64,000 nt of DNA from contig NC_058061.1 in NCBI RefSeq assembly GCF_020085105.1, positions 3,260,284-3,324,283 on the forward strand, written 5' to 3'. The stretch's first letter is position 1. Every line of letters begins with the position of its first letter. The notes under the pieces are model-generated. The model was not told where the DNA came from. It searched no databases and saw nothing but the letters and a program-made list of their open reading frames with translations. A program made the position numbers and the translations under genes. The DNA comes from Siniperca chuatsi. Lineage: Eukaryota > Chordata > Actinopteri > Centrarchiformes > Sinipercidae. Below, in pieces: positions 15,001 to 35,900 of this stretch.

Positions 15001-16628
15001 ACGTTCTATCTTGTTTGTTTAATCTGTACGAAAACCAAAGTGTAAAAACAAGTTTTATAGGGCGTTATGTGCCAGGCTATTTCCTGGCCGGTCATAGTGA
15101 CTGTCTGGACTGCTCCCAGATGCTGGCTGCAGCTTCATACTTAGCGTACAGACTTGAGAGTGGTATCGATCTTATCATCTAACTCTCAGCAAGAAGACAA
15201 ATAAGTGCATTTCCCAAAATGTCGAGCTATTCTTTTAAGAGAGTACATAAATATAGAGATAAAGGTGAATACTGTACCACTGTGTTGAGCTCAGGGCTGT
15301 CAGGGTTGTTGTCCTGAAAGTATTCCACAGCTTTCTGAATCTTTGCAATACAAGCAAGATACTCATCCAGTCTGCCTGTCGGCCTGAAACAGAAAGACCC
15401 CAAATTGAGACACATCTGTCGTTTTCTTCATCTGATTAAAATCCATCAATCCATCAGGCCGAAGTCTCACCCCTCTCTGATGATCCTGTCGGTGTCTTTG
15501 GCCACGTGGTAGTAGCTGATGACGTGATCCATGCAGGACAGGGTCTTGTCCACGTTCTCCTGCAGACGCTGCAGATTCTCTGTCTGTTTGTGGACTGGGA
15601 TGATGGAGTTCTCCAGCTGCATCAGGCGGCTCTCGAACGAAGACAGGATGGAGACCTTTTCAGGACGAGAATGATCAGCACAGGTCAAAAATGGACATTA
15701 ATCTGCTGCAGTAACTCCTCCACTCGTCTGAGAAGGCTTTCGAAAGAAAAAATAATAAAGACACTCCCTAACATCTCATCATTAAGAAGAGGACACGCAG
15801 TTTTGCATAACGAGAATGCTAACACTCCCAGTATCCCATCTGTATGTTTGGGTGAGGTTTGGCAACCTGGGGGGTGTTTAAAAGTTAGGGATTAGCATGG
15901 AGACTGCAGCGGCTATTCAAAATCCAGTCTTATATTGTGAAAACAAAGGCCGATTTCAAGTCTTTTTTCTAAACAGACCACATCGCTCCAGCTCGAGCTT
16001 GAAAACCCCTATATGTAGACTTGTCACACCTGGACATGGAGACTCTAAAGACTGTTTAACACACAGTTAAAAATGTTCTACTTAGACTGTTAAAACCTCG
16101 ACCTCTAGATTGACAAAGTGACTTCAGAGACTATTTAACCCAGTTTCAGATCAGTGAAACAAATATTCTGTTTGTGAAAACAGAAAAAGGGAGATTTTTT
16201 TTGACATCCAAAGCACATAACACCTGGCCTAGATCAATACCCACTGCTCTTCAGACTTGACTCAATGGTTCTTCATCCATGACTTAATGAAGGTGTTGTA
16301 TCTGTGTGTGTGTGTGTGTGTTCATCATACCATGCCCTTGGTCAGCTGATCACTCTTCTCCAGGTTTTCTCTGATGAACGACAGCGTCTCGTGCTCCTGT
16401 AACATCGCACAGAAAAGCAATGACTCACTTCTTTCATGCTGTCAGTGGGAAGTGAAATGTTTAGTCGTCAATAAATAACAATTTCAACAGCAAGTTAGAC
16501 GAGTTTGATGAATATTTTTACTAAAAGGCTGGTTTGTGATGCTTCCTTCCTGTCCAGCCATGTCTGACCTGCTTCAGTTTCTCCTCTATCTCCCGCTTCC
16601 TGGCGGACGCATCCTCGGTAGGAATCAT
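98..16628 (-). CDS. exoc7: exocyst complex component 7 (Exo70), 5' 17 coding exons; 3' end outside window
   Basis: Exo70 subunit of the exocyst, which tethers secretory vesicles to the plasma membrane. Coding exons, 5' to 3' on the minus strand: 16569-16628, 16331-16396, 15471-15655, 15278-15383, 14134-14356, 11999-12166, 9013-9105, 7000-7068, 6579-6724, 4990-5142, 4766-4864, 4615-4677, 4333-4399, 1541-1606, 1335-1455, 254-349, 98-161. Phases join without a break into 615 codons starting MIPTEDASARKREIEEKLKQ, the same start as vertebrate EXOC7; the upstream ATG choice rests on that match. The N-terminal helical part (residues about 5-100) is coiled-coil-like; a Lys-rich linker (KRKDTPTKK) lies near residue 265, and the helical-rod body follows up to a VFQPGTK segment. 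The C-terminal phosphoinositide-binding part, roughly 100 residues, must lie left of base 98. Intron 11 uses a GC donor (AAG|gcaaga). Exon 8 is preceded by a CCCCA-repeat tract and exon 2 is followed by a CA repeat, both near splice sites. Identity is secure; alternative exons were not detectable. Confidence 0.97.
500..750. repeat. inverted-repeat element, family F
   Basis: In exoc7 intron 15. ttttagacatttggatgtat and gcagccattggtttc at the left face gaatggaaaccaatgggtgc at the right. Relatives at 48205-48300 and 56935-57260. Confidence 0.5.
1901..2292. repeat. TACTTAAGTA-type repeat, family D, near full length
   Basis: In exoc7 intron 13. Starts cagtggtggaaagtaactac, has ctttttactgcactacattc and ends tttttacttaagtaagatta. 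Relatives at 23519-23600, 33985-34150, 34388-34580 and 35279-35795. Confidence 0.6.
2998..3635 (-). repeat. terminal-inverted-repeat element, family C, one end eroded
   Basis: In exoc7 intron 13. Starts taaagctgtattaaatgatt; interior tccacctgatgaatataagt and gttcaccagctagtatacag. The other terminal repeat is not recognisable. Confidence 0.55.
5310..5450 (+). repeat. common teleost interspersed repeat fragment
   Basis: In exoc7 intron 9. Contains ttcacacctaggggcaattt, cctgcatgtctttcgactgt and aacatgcaaactcaacacag, a combination recognised in many fish genomes; class not resolved. Confidence 0.6.
5951..6030. repeat. imperfect (TA) tract
   Basis: Interrupted TA runs (atatatatataatccatcat, then atgcatatatat) in exoc7 intron 9. 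Confidence 0.9.
7071..7096 (+). repeat. (GGGGT) tract next to exoc7 exon 8 acceptor
   Basis: Five G runs of three or four separated by single T on the plus strand, preceded by GG. On the exoc7 strand this is the CCCCA-repeat pyrimidine tract ending at the acceptor AG (7069-7070). Confidence 0.95.
7868..8160. repeat. AATCGATTA-type repeat, family H
   Basis: In exoc7 intron 7. Contains caatcgattagtggattact and gtgaggatttgctgcttttc. Related copies at about 20170-20440, 28110-28610 (interrupted), 42590-42910 and 49310-49690. Confidence 0.5.
9621..10200 (-). repeat. terminal-inverted-repeat element, family C, reversed
   Basis: In exoc7 intron 6. Ends ttaaagctgcattcattgat and tattgcttagtggagcttta; interior atccaatatttactctcatt and gtttatcagagcgttttcac agree with family C on the minus strand. 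Confidence 0.65.
12391..12645 (+). repeat. repeat B, copy 1 (inverted partner at 18976-19229)
   Basis: In exoc7 intron 5. Runs such as ggactattttcagcggcgga, tgtagtgagtgtttggggca and ataaactacagtgtgtgtgt recur on the opposite strand at 18976-19229, matching about nine bases in ten over 255 bases by eye. Confidence 0.75.
13296..13592 (+). mobile_element. hAT-like non-autonomous element, exoc7 intron 5
   Basis: Left end has caacctttttggcttgtgac, right end cccgcaggttgggaaccacc; such ends (CAGTGGTTCCCAACC-like) are typical of hAT-derived short elements in fish. The exact first base is eroded. Confidence 0.6.
14773..15238. repeat. fold-back element, family A (long inverted arms)
   Basis: In exoc7 intron 4. 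Left arm ttaaaggaatagcttaacat through cgacaccactctcatgtctg pairs with the right end (cttgagagtggtatcgatct through cgagctattcttttaa). Arms about 90 bases, imperfect; TTAA at both outer ends. Confidence 0.7.
16303..16320 (+). repeat. (TG)9, i.e. (CA)9 on the exoc7 strand
   Basis: Begins 11 bases into exoc7 intron 2, counted from the end of exon 2 (16331). Confidence 0.95.
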
Positions 16629-18589
16629 CCTGGAGGTAATTCCCGTCAAAGGACGGTCACCAGTAAATTTAAACAGATTAACAGGCCGATTTAGATCATA
16701 AAAATGACGACAACGACGACCAAAAGCTGCTGTTGTGGATAGCTAATAGCAACGATGTCAAGCTAGGCAGGTTAGCGGTTACAAGAGTTTTCCGGTCGGA
16801 GTTTCAAAGTAAAACACCCTACTCTCGAATTTGGTGTTACGACTTCTGTTCGGTATAAGCAACCAAACTGAAAATAATGACCAGAAGTCGGAATTATTAA
16901 CCCACCACTTGGTCTCTTTCTTCAAGAAGTTTCTCTATCAACGTATGTGATGCTAAAACGTCAAATGATTTCCGAACTTAATCTAAGTTACCGATCAATT
17001 TTGACCTCCATGCACATATATGCAGTAACCTCATACTTACCAGCAGTTTAAAGATCTTTACGTGTTTTGGGGTTTTTTTTTAAATATAAGTCATATGTGC
17101 TTCGGTGGGTCACGTTTGTATCCAAATTTACATCTAAATAGAACGCGTAATAAATCTATTTTCCTTTGTGCACATTTAATCGGCTTTATTTTGAAAGTAA
17201 AGTCTCCCATGTTCCGGTACGTGAACTTGACGAACCCGTGGCTTCTCTTCCGGGTCCGTCTGCTGATCTGGGAGTGTTTGGGACACATTCACGCCATGTT
17301 TGTTGTGGCTAATCAAACAATCTTGTTTTTATACTAAATTAGTTATTAAGTAATCTGCATGATCGTTAGTTTGTGTAAAACACTGCTGGGAGTCGCTGCT
17401 GTCTACTAAAGGACCAAAACATAAAACAGATACAGACCCAAAGTGTTCAATATTAAATAAATGAAACATTAAAAATATTAAAGTACATAATCACGAGTAA
17501 ATACTGATAAAATATAAGCAGTGAAATAATCCAATAACGTTTATAAACTCAGCAAAATATTATGAAATGTTTGTTTGCACATCATATTTTTATTATTTTG
17601 TGTGTATTTTTATTATTTACGTTTTGTTTGTTTTTTTATTGTTTTGTTTTGTTTTTTTAATTTTGTCTGTTTGCTCAATCAGACCAAAGCAACAACCAAT
17701 TGTCTTGATTGACAGACAAAAAATTGTGATTTTAAAAAGGAATTAAATAAATAAAACGGTCATTTGGAGAAATGCTGTTGTGACATAAAAACACACTTCG
17801 GAAAATAAAAACTGCTGGAATTAAACAAACATGATCTGCAATAAAATCTCAGTTCATGGTTACATTGTGTATGTTGTTTGTATTTATTATGATTCTTTTT
17901 TCATATCTTATGTCTCTTTAAATTCAGACACTTTTGGTCTCCATAGTAAAAATCCCTGATTTGTCCTCAAACCAACAACGAAGAAAACGAATCAGATTCA
18001 ACTCGTACTTTTTTTTTTTTTTTTTCACACTGAACAACAAACTATTTGGATAAATAAAAAACTACCACGCTGTTCGGAAAAATGTTACAAATGTATTAGC
18101 ACAAAAGAAGATGTTCCACATAGTTTCTTTACATACATATTTACAAATCTCCTGGAATACTTTACACTCTTACTTTACAACCTTGTCTATCACTACAAAC
18201 AAAAATGTTTGTACAATACCTCTCAGAAACTACATTTTTTACATTTTATAAAGATTAAAGTTAGGAGGCAATGAAAAAAACTAAATAAGATAAACTAAAT
18301 AAGATACCTCAGGGAGCAGTGACTACACACATCAAACATTTCAAGCCCTTGCACCCTTTTTCACTCATGCATTTACTCTTAAGCATCAGTTAAAGTCTGT
18401 GAGGGTTTATTGCTGAGCTTCAGTTACTGAAAACAGCTACCAGACCTAAGATCTCTGTGGAAAACAAAGTGAACTGTTATTTTCAGATCTTGTTGCAAAA
18501 AGATTTCTTTTGATGTATCCACTTGCTAAAAGAATATATATAATAGCATTAAGAATAATGCAAACATGTTAAAATCGCAGAGATGCACT
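16629..18589. other. spacer between exoc7 5' end and tvp23b 3' end
   Basis: Holds the exoc7 promoter side and the tvp23b 3' untranslated region. AT-rich, with T-rich runs near 17630-17660 and a T tract at about 18009-18026. Possible AATAAA on the minus strand for tvp23b occurs near 18402 (plus-strand tttatt). I see no further coding exon; open frames near 17062-17337 have no recognisable protein content. Confidence 0.6.
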
Positions 18590-21331
<2,742 letters not shown>

Positions 21332-22622
21332 GTTGAAATTTGAGCAGGCTCTTCCTGGTTACATGCTCAGTTGGCACACACGTCACTGTACACGGCGGTC
21401 AGGTGACCAAAACGTGCCACGTATATTCATCATCGTCACTGCAGTGGTTACGTTTTCATTTTAATTGAATAATTACTTTAATTGGAGTGTTTACATTGTA
21501 TACTTATTGCATAATACCTCTCAGAACTGATATATTTATACTGTTGTATTGTATCACATTGGTATTTAATAATTCTGCTGGTTTATTGATGTACTACCTT
21601 CACATGCACTTGCACAATAATACATTCATAATTAATTACACCAAGTTCTGTAACTTCTGATGTTTAGACTCCATTAGAAAACAGGATGGACAGTTTAGAG
21701 TGGACCGTTTTCAAAATAAAACAGTGGGAAAACATCTAGACTTGATTTTAGCATTATTTTGAAGCATGAAGAAATTTAATGAGAGGGATAAATTAAAGTT
21801 TCAGTGTATGAATGTGTGTGTGAATGTTGGCATGTGGTCAGTAGACTAGAAAAGCGCTATATAAATACAGTCAATTTACACTACTTAATACTGTATTTTA
21901 TTGTCTTTATACATTTTTGTACCTGTTTTTGTTTCTTTCGGGTGTATACACCAGGCAATGACAATAAATGCTACCTTTAACTTATACATTAACTACATAT
22001 GTATGTGTTCAGGTAAGCTGTGAATACAACATGTCAATAGTGACATTTCAGTGATAGGGTAGACTCTGCTCAGGTTCAACTTTATTGGATTATTTCAGCC
22101 ACGACTCCACAACTTTCTGATGTTCAACGTGTAGTACAACAGCCAAAGTTACTTCCCAGTTTATTCACCTAGTTTTTGTGGCAGATTTCCCGTTTATCTA
22201 GAGGATAATTTCCAAAGAAATCCACAATAACAGAAGTCCAAATATCCCACAAATTATTTAAGTGAGCCTCTTGATTTGATGCAGTGGGGAAGCTTGAACT
22301 GTGAACAAAAAGAGATTTTATTTGCAAATGAAGTTACAATTTTTTATTTTCATACAGAAAATATAGGACACTTCTGAATTCAGTGTGGTGAAAAGTAACA
22401 GTAGCCATACACAGGTAGTCATAAACGCACACAGGGGTATAAATATGAATTGAGCCCAAATATACATGAGAATATCATATTAGTTTTGCTGTAAGCAGGT
22501 TTAATATGGCAAGACTTTCCATATTTTTTCCTTTAAGTTTCAGATAATAAGTCTATTGCTGAGAGACAAACATTTCATACAGGTTTATAGGTTTTAAACA
22601 GTATTCTCTTATTGTTGAATTG
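21332..22622. other. spacer: tvp23b promoter side and trim16 3' untranslated region
   Basis: The first hundred bases upstream of the tvp23b ATG are relatively GC-rich (for example ggtcaggtgacc and aacgtgccacg at about 21399-21422) and should include its promoter. The rest is AT-rich. A fragment of the teleost 'agtgctatataaata' repeat lies near 21850. From about 22310 to 22622 is the likely trim16 3' untranslated region. Confidence 0.5.
22317..22322 (-). terminator. candidate polyadenylation signal of trim16
   Basis: Plus-strand tttatt reads AATAAA on the trim16 strand, about 300 bases after the stop codon, with a second copy near 22339. Motif only; no cleavage-site evidence. Confidence 0.4.
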
Positions 22623-29455
<6,833 letters not shown>

Positions 29456-30712
29456 GTCTCCAGTCCGTCTCTCTCAGCCTGGCTTCACTTCCACTCTCTT
29501 ATGCTCTGAAAATAACTGGCTCAGCCACTTTTATCAGCCGGTAGTTCCTGGATCACACAGAAGAACCTGGAAGGCCACACCTAGAGGTTGTCAGTCAAGG
29601 CCCATAGTTTCAGTCTAAATGTTATAATCCACCCCTTCAGCACTCACATACAACCAGACGGGCCAGCAAACATAATACATGATACACCGACATGCACAAT
29701 CACTGCCCTCCCCTTCCCCGAAGGAAAAGAAACACAGGGTGGAGCCCGCACTGCAAAGGAGGAAGAGAACAGAGAGGTGTACAGTTGCTCCGACATGCAT
29801 TGTGTTTGAACACGGACTGAAACTTGTAACTTTGATTGTTTGTAGATATTTTATCTTACCCCACTGACGGCCTCATTGACTGCATTGTTGCTCTGTTGAA
29901 AGTGGAAAATCCAGTAAAAATGCAAACATAGTGAATGAATCAGCAAGATCACAAGGCAAAATCAGGGTGGATGCTGCCACCAAGTGACCAGAGCCTGTGC
30001 TTATCAGAGAATTACTCTGAAGGAAACTCTGAAGAGCAAAGTTTATGTCAAGTGACTCACTCCTACTCACAGTGAAGTGTAGGAGGAGCATTTAGAGCAG
30101 CTCTCATGTGGTCTTGTGATTACTCACGTGTGTTCAGCCAATCGGAGACATGGATTTGACCTCTGTCTGCCTCATTGTTCTTATGTTTTAAAAACAAATC
30201 TTTTAAACATCTTTTTACATTGTGATTTGATTCTGCAAAGGCCAATATGTTTTGGGTTTTTTTAAAGGTTATTCTTATTATTCACATATGAAATTAACAA
30301 GTGACCTCCAATCATTTAAATAGTGGTGAAATAATTGGCCAAAATGGAAACAAAAAAGAAAACTAAGTGGAGCAGAGAGCAAAGTCTGCAGCTGGGAGAG
30401 GAGATACATCAAACAACTAAAAGATTTCTGGACAGAGACTTCAAGAAAATGAATGCTGGCTTTATTCTTGTTTGCACCCCTGAGGAACTCAAAAAAAGTC
30501 ATTCATGTGTCTAGAAAACAGCACCTGCAAAAAAACAAAAACAAAACTGTTCTAAATGATACATATTGTTTTAGAGAACGTATTGTTCATCATGACCAGT
30601 GATAGATGGTCAGTCGTGTCTGAGACGCTTTGTGCTGGGCTCTCTGCCGCAGCCATCTTCGACCCCAACAGGCTTCCCTGAAACAGCTAAAAAGAACTCA
30701 TGAGACCTGAAA

Positions 30713-31409
30713 TTAAAGCTGCACTAATCAATATTTTCATATTAACAATGGACTAGCTGTAATGTGCATGTGTGTCTTTTTGCTCATTGTTTAGGTTTTA
30801 TGGGTTGTGACGTTACAGTTTTGGTCCACACTGCTCTCATCAACCCTTTTTCCAGATGCAGCATGCAGCTGTTTGCAGTGCACAAACTCTGATACGCTCA
30901 CTGTACACCAGCTGCTCTGCAGCAAACAGCTGACAGACACAGTTAGAGAGCAGCTGGTGGACACAGTGGAGCGTTTAGCAGCTAAAGAGCCAGATATTTC
31001 CCTCAGGAGCTGGTGGAGGCCAAACACAGAGCTAAAAGGAGAGACAATATTGGACTTACATTCATCAGGTGGACACAAACACGTCATTTATTAAGGTAAG
31101 TTTCCCTGAGAGTAAAGCTCTCTTATTCAGGAACGCACTATTCACAAACACATTCACACCTTGAGGCTGCCCTACAACCAGAGTCTGGTCTGTTTCCACC
31201 GAGCAGCTCCGCTACAGACACAAACCACAGCTTAAGAGTGAATATTATACTTACATTTGTCATGTGTCCAGAAACACTACGCCACATGAATGTTTATGTT
31301 GGTCCGTGTTTGCTAGATTTGTAAATATGTCATTTGTACATCACTTTTGGCGAAATTGTCAACTGTTTGCTGCCCCCAAGTGGCAAAAATCTATCAATAC
31401 TGCTTTAAG
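30713..31409 (+). repeat. terminal-inverted-repeat element, family C, full copy
   Basis: Left end ttaaagctgcactaatcaat, right end reading inward cttaaagcagtattgatag: imperfect inverted ends of about 22 bases. Interior has gctaaagagccagatatttc and attcatcaggtggacacaaa. No open frame of interest; a MITE-type element. Confidence 0.7.
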
Positions 31410-31989
31410 TATTTTTATGTCACAGATGAAATATGATACATTTTATTCTCATGTATGTGAGTGTGTGAATGATTTTTATTGTGACTTTCACTTAAGTCCA
31501 CAATTTCAATTATAGCTATCTATAGGTTTCAAAGAAATGATGGATAGTTTAATTTAATGTGTATACGTTCACAATAACGTATATAATCAGGAATGTCACT
31601 TAAAGAACAACTCAATATAGCCAGCACGGACGTTTGGCTACTGGAATATAAGACAATGTGTCAATAAAGGCAATAAAACAATTTATGAAAATTAAATGTT
31701 AAAATTTATTATTAGAAAAACACACAGAGACACCTCTCCTTATGTACTGTAGCTACAGTGCAGTCACGGATGTGCCTTTGAGATGAGGATACAGCGAATT
31801 AAACGTGTGTATTGACAACAACAGCACCATCATCTGTCACTACGGAAACAGGGACCTGTCTCACAAAGCAGGATCAGTGGGTTAGCCAGCTGCAGCGTTA
31901 GTTACCAGTTACCTAGTTTTGTTCAGTATTTTTCAGTTCAGTAAAAGTCTGCAGTGCTGCTCTCTACATCCAAAACAAATACTGTTACG

Positions 31990-32103
31990 AGGAATAGTTT
32001 GACATTTTGAGCTGGAGCCAGGCTGTGATTAGCCTAGCTTAACGTATAGACCAGACGCAGGGAGAAACAAATCTGAAAAAACCTCTGAACTATTCCTTTA
32101 AAG
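31990..32103. repeat. fold-back element, family A, short internally deleted derivative
   Basis: aggaatagtttgacattttg at the left and ctgaactattcctttaaagg at the right are the family A termini; most of the interior is gone. Confidence 0.55.
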
Positions 32104-32966
32104 GTTATATATTATGTTACTATTCATGACGACCACGAAAACACACGTTTTCAGCATTAAAGCACAATATTTTGATTGGTTTGATTTTTAGCTCTGAAGA
32201 ATGTCAATAAATTATACTTACTGTACTAAAAAAGTGTATTAAAGCCCATAAGATACTGTAAATTTACAGTAATTTATATCACATTTAGTAGCTATTGCTG
32301 TTTTTTTATATTCAACTGTTGTGCTTAGTTTCTGTAACTTTTACCTTCGTGAATTCTTATTTTTTCCTGCTGCAGTGAATGACTTTCCCACTGGGAATAA
32401 ACAATTTCTTCATATCTCATAAAATATGATCCTCTGAATCTCTTGATGTTGCATGTTACTGTTAAATCCAGAGTTATAGGAGGCGGTTGGTTACCATCTT
32501 TGTGAAACCAGTTATCCAGGACCAGCAGATACCTCGAAGAGAGCCTCACTAAGTTGAATTTTCTTCATGAGACAGACCCCAGGTCAGTTCAAAAGCTGTG
32601 ATTAATCTCCCACTGTGACTTTTAATGCAGCACCAATTAAACCCAATCAAGTCAGCTTTTGGTTGTGCGCTTATCTTTGTGCTATGTATTAAATTGTATT
32701 ATGTGTATGTATTAAATTTAAAATTAAAAGTGTAGGATATTCATTCATTTAATCAATCACGAGAATTTAGCTCCTAATATCAAAGCAAACTACATACATC
32801 TTTAATGTGTTGATGTGTTATTGATTAAAATTCTGTATGTTAGAGACTATTCAAACCTGTACTGTGGAGGCTGTAACACGTCAAATGCACTTAAACACTG
32901 AAGCTTGTGCTTTTCAGCAGCAGCAGTCATTAGTCTGAAGAGTTTTTCTCCTTTACTGCTTCTTCA

Positions 32967-35900
32967 TCACTGCACTCCCACCAGCTCTGTGATCGGCGGG
33001 GCAAACACCATCAGTTCCTGGTATTTGTGGAAGAAAAGGTGCAGGCGGGAGAGGTAGCTGTCCTCCTGGTATGGAAGCTGCTTTTCAGTCAGATACTTGG
33101 ACACAACAGGCTTCACCTGGAGAGCCGTGGAAGACAGACACAAGTCAAATGTGGTTTCAAACAAACTAGAAAAACATTGAACAGTATCTGCAGTAAATGG
33201 ATATCCATGGCTACAAATATACAATACAAATAGTCAAGTCACACACACACCATGATGTGGTGTGACAGGTAAACATCACTGCCACTGACTACAAAAAGAA
33301 CCGCATCAAGCTTTGTACTCACCTACATCAAAATCTTAAATAGCTGCCTTTGTAACTCAGATTATTAATTAAATCTTACTGTATACTATGGAGTTGCCAG
33401 GTACTTTCCAGATAGTATTGTGGTCTTAAATGGATATTGAGTGTACTATGTTTATTTTAGATATTTTAAAGGGCTACTCCAGAGATGTAGTATTGCTCTC
33501 CAATAAAGTTAGAGGGCTCGCAAGAGACTTTTTTGCTTTTTTAAAGATGGTCAAAATTCAAGCAGCAGAGGCCGACACATCCTGACTTTTAGTCCTTAGT
33601 ATGATTCAAACTCCAAAAACACTGAATCCTACATTTCCCATAATGCAACTCTATAAAAGAAATTCGTTAAACCCTCCATGTATGGTAAATGTTAAGGTCT
33701 TTCAAACTCCTCATCCCGCTTTCCCGAAACGGAAGTTTCCCGATAAAAATTTGAAGTTTCGTGCCCAAGTTGAGAAAATATGATGACATCACTATGACAT
33801 CATCAAGGTGATTTTCTCTGAAACCTCCTCCTGAGCCACAGAAGACATTATGCAACAGTTTTCACAGGTTAAGTAGTACTTCTCAGGCCGAGTAAATTAA
33901 ATCAAATGGAGCTGAATACAAAAACAGCTCAAAGAGAGGAAGAATCTATCTCAGTGTAGGTCCATATTATTTGCTTTAAATGTGCCTGTCTATATAAGTA
34001 AAAGTAGCAATACCACAGTGTCAAAATAATCTGTTAGAAGTAAAAGTCATGCATTCAAAATGTTACTTAACTGAAAGTACAAAAGTATTAGAATCAAAAC
34101 ATAGCCTAAACTTAAACTACTAAAAGTAAAAGTACTCATTATGCAGAATGGACCTTTGTGGAGCTTTCAGTCATATCACATATACAATATTATAATTATC
34201 TGCTGAGGAAGATCGTGTGATACGATTGAAAGCTCTAAAAGCTCCAGAACAGCTACTAAATGGACCTTGAGGTGAGTTTGTTTTGGTATGTTTAGATCCA
34301 TTTATACCGTTATGTAAGGAATTTGCTTCTTTTACCTTGTAAACACTTGCTTGGTACACACATTTTTGTACCAATGTTTTTTCATAATCGGTGGTGGAAT
34401 GTAAATAAGTAAATTTACTCAAGTACTGTAAGTACAATTTTGAGGTACTTATACTTTACTTGAGTATTTCCATTTTCTGCTACTTTATACTTCTACTCCA
34501 CAACATTTCAGAGGCAAATATTGTACTTTTTACTCCACTACATTAATTTTATATCTTTAGTTATTAGTTGCTTTGCAGATTCAGATTATTAATACAAAAT
34601 ATAATCAACTAATAAATTATGATGATTTTATACTTACCATAAATGCTAGGTTATTACTGCAACTATGACATTATTTCATGCCAACACATTATAAATTGAT
34701 TATATGATTACTTTGTAACTCCACAGTAATGATTGTAGAGGAGAATAAAGTGGCTTCGTGTTTGATCCCACCTTTGAACTCTTTAACTTTAACTAAAGAA
34801 ATCTCTCTTTCAATCAAAACAATCCAATAGATCTACAGTGAGAGTCACATACGGTAAAACACTACGTGGAAACTGATGATATATAATGATTTGAGGTTTA
34901 ATTGTTTCCTACCTTTAAACACATGTTATCAGACAGGAAGGGGAAGAGATGGTGCTCCACATGGCAGTTAATAAGTGAGTGTCCAAAAATCCAGTCCAGC
35001 AGGGGGTTACGCGGCAGGTTCAGGACCCCGTGGGTCATCTGGTAGATCCTCTTTGGTCGGCGGGTCGGAGAGAACATGTGGAGGCCAATGTGCTGCGGAT
35101 TCCACACAGTTTTAGACAAGTTTGGTTAAATGTCTACAGGCAATCACATAAGTTATATACAGGATGTAATCTGTTGAAAAAAACAATCTCACCACAAGGT
35201 GAATAGCTAAGTGCACCTTTTGGTTTTGTCAACTGGTGTTTGCAAAGTTAAGAATGAACTTTCAATCTCAAGTATAAACAGTGGTGGAAGAAATATTCAG
35301 ATCCTTTACTTAAGTAAAAGTACTAATAACACACTGTGAAAATAATCTACTATAAGTCCTGCATTCAAAATCTTACTTAAGTAAAAGTATCAAAAGTAAA
35401 ATTACTAAATAAAAAATAAATTATATCTGATGTTTCTGGATTCATATTCCTGCTGCATTAACGTGAATGTTGCATTTTACTGCTGTAGATGGGGGGGGGG
35501 GGGGGTTAAATATTTTATTTAGCTTAAACTCAGCCCATAAAGGAACACTTCATCCTTCAATCAATCAGAAAAAATCTAATTCAAAATCACTACATTTGGA
35601 GATACATGGTTTTCACTGGACAGGAAGGGTATGAAAAAGTGTCATCTGTAAAGTAACTAATAACTAAAGCTGTCAGACAAATGTAGTTGAGTAAAAAGTA
35701 CAATATTTGTACTCTGAGATGTAGTGGAATAGAAGAGAATGAAGTATTAAATTGCAGAAAATGGAAATACTCAAGTAAAGTACGCGTACTTAAGATCTAA
35801 TGGATGCTGAGGTACAGTATATTAAAGCTCTTTGTTGTAATTTGGAACAATAGTGACATCCTGGTCAATTTGTAAGTGCAGTCTGTTCCACATCAAATTA

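Larger units (their letters stand above)
29456..32966. other. spacer between trim16 5' end and fads6 3' end
   Basis: Contains the trim16 promoter side (29456 to about 29600), a full-length copy of the 600-base inverted-repeat family (about 30713-31409) and a short fold-back derivative (about 31990-32103). Open frames here, including 30791-31094 on both strands, fall inside repeats or have no recognisable content. The fads6 3' untranslated region occupies an undetermined part of the right end. Confidence 0.5.

Noticed and set aside
30791-31094. Open frames on both strands of about 95 codons
   Set aside because: Fall inside a family C repeat; same sequence occurs in other copies with stops.
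32325-32549. 74-codon minus-strand frame with a protein-like composition
   Set aside because: No recognised family, no matching splice phase to fads6 or trim16; insufficient support.
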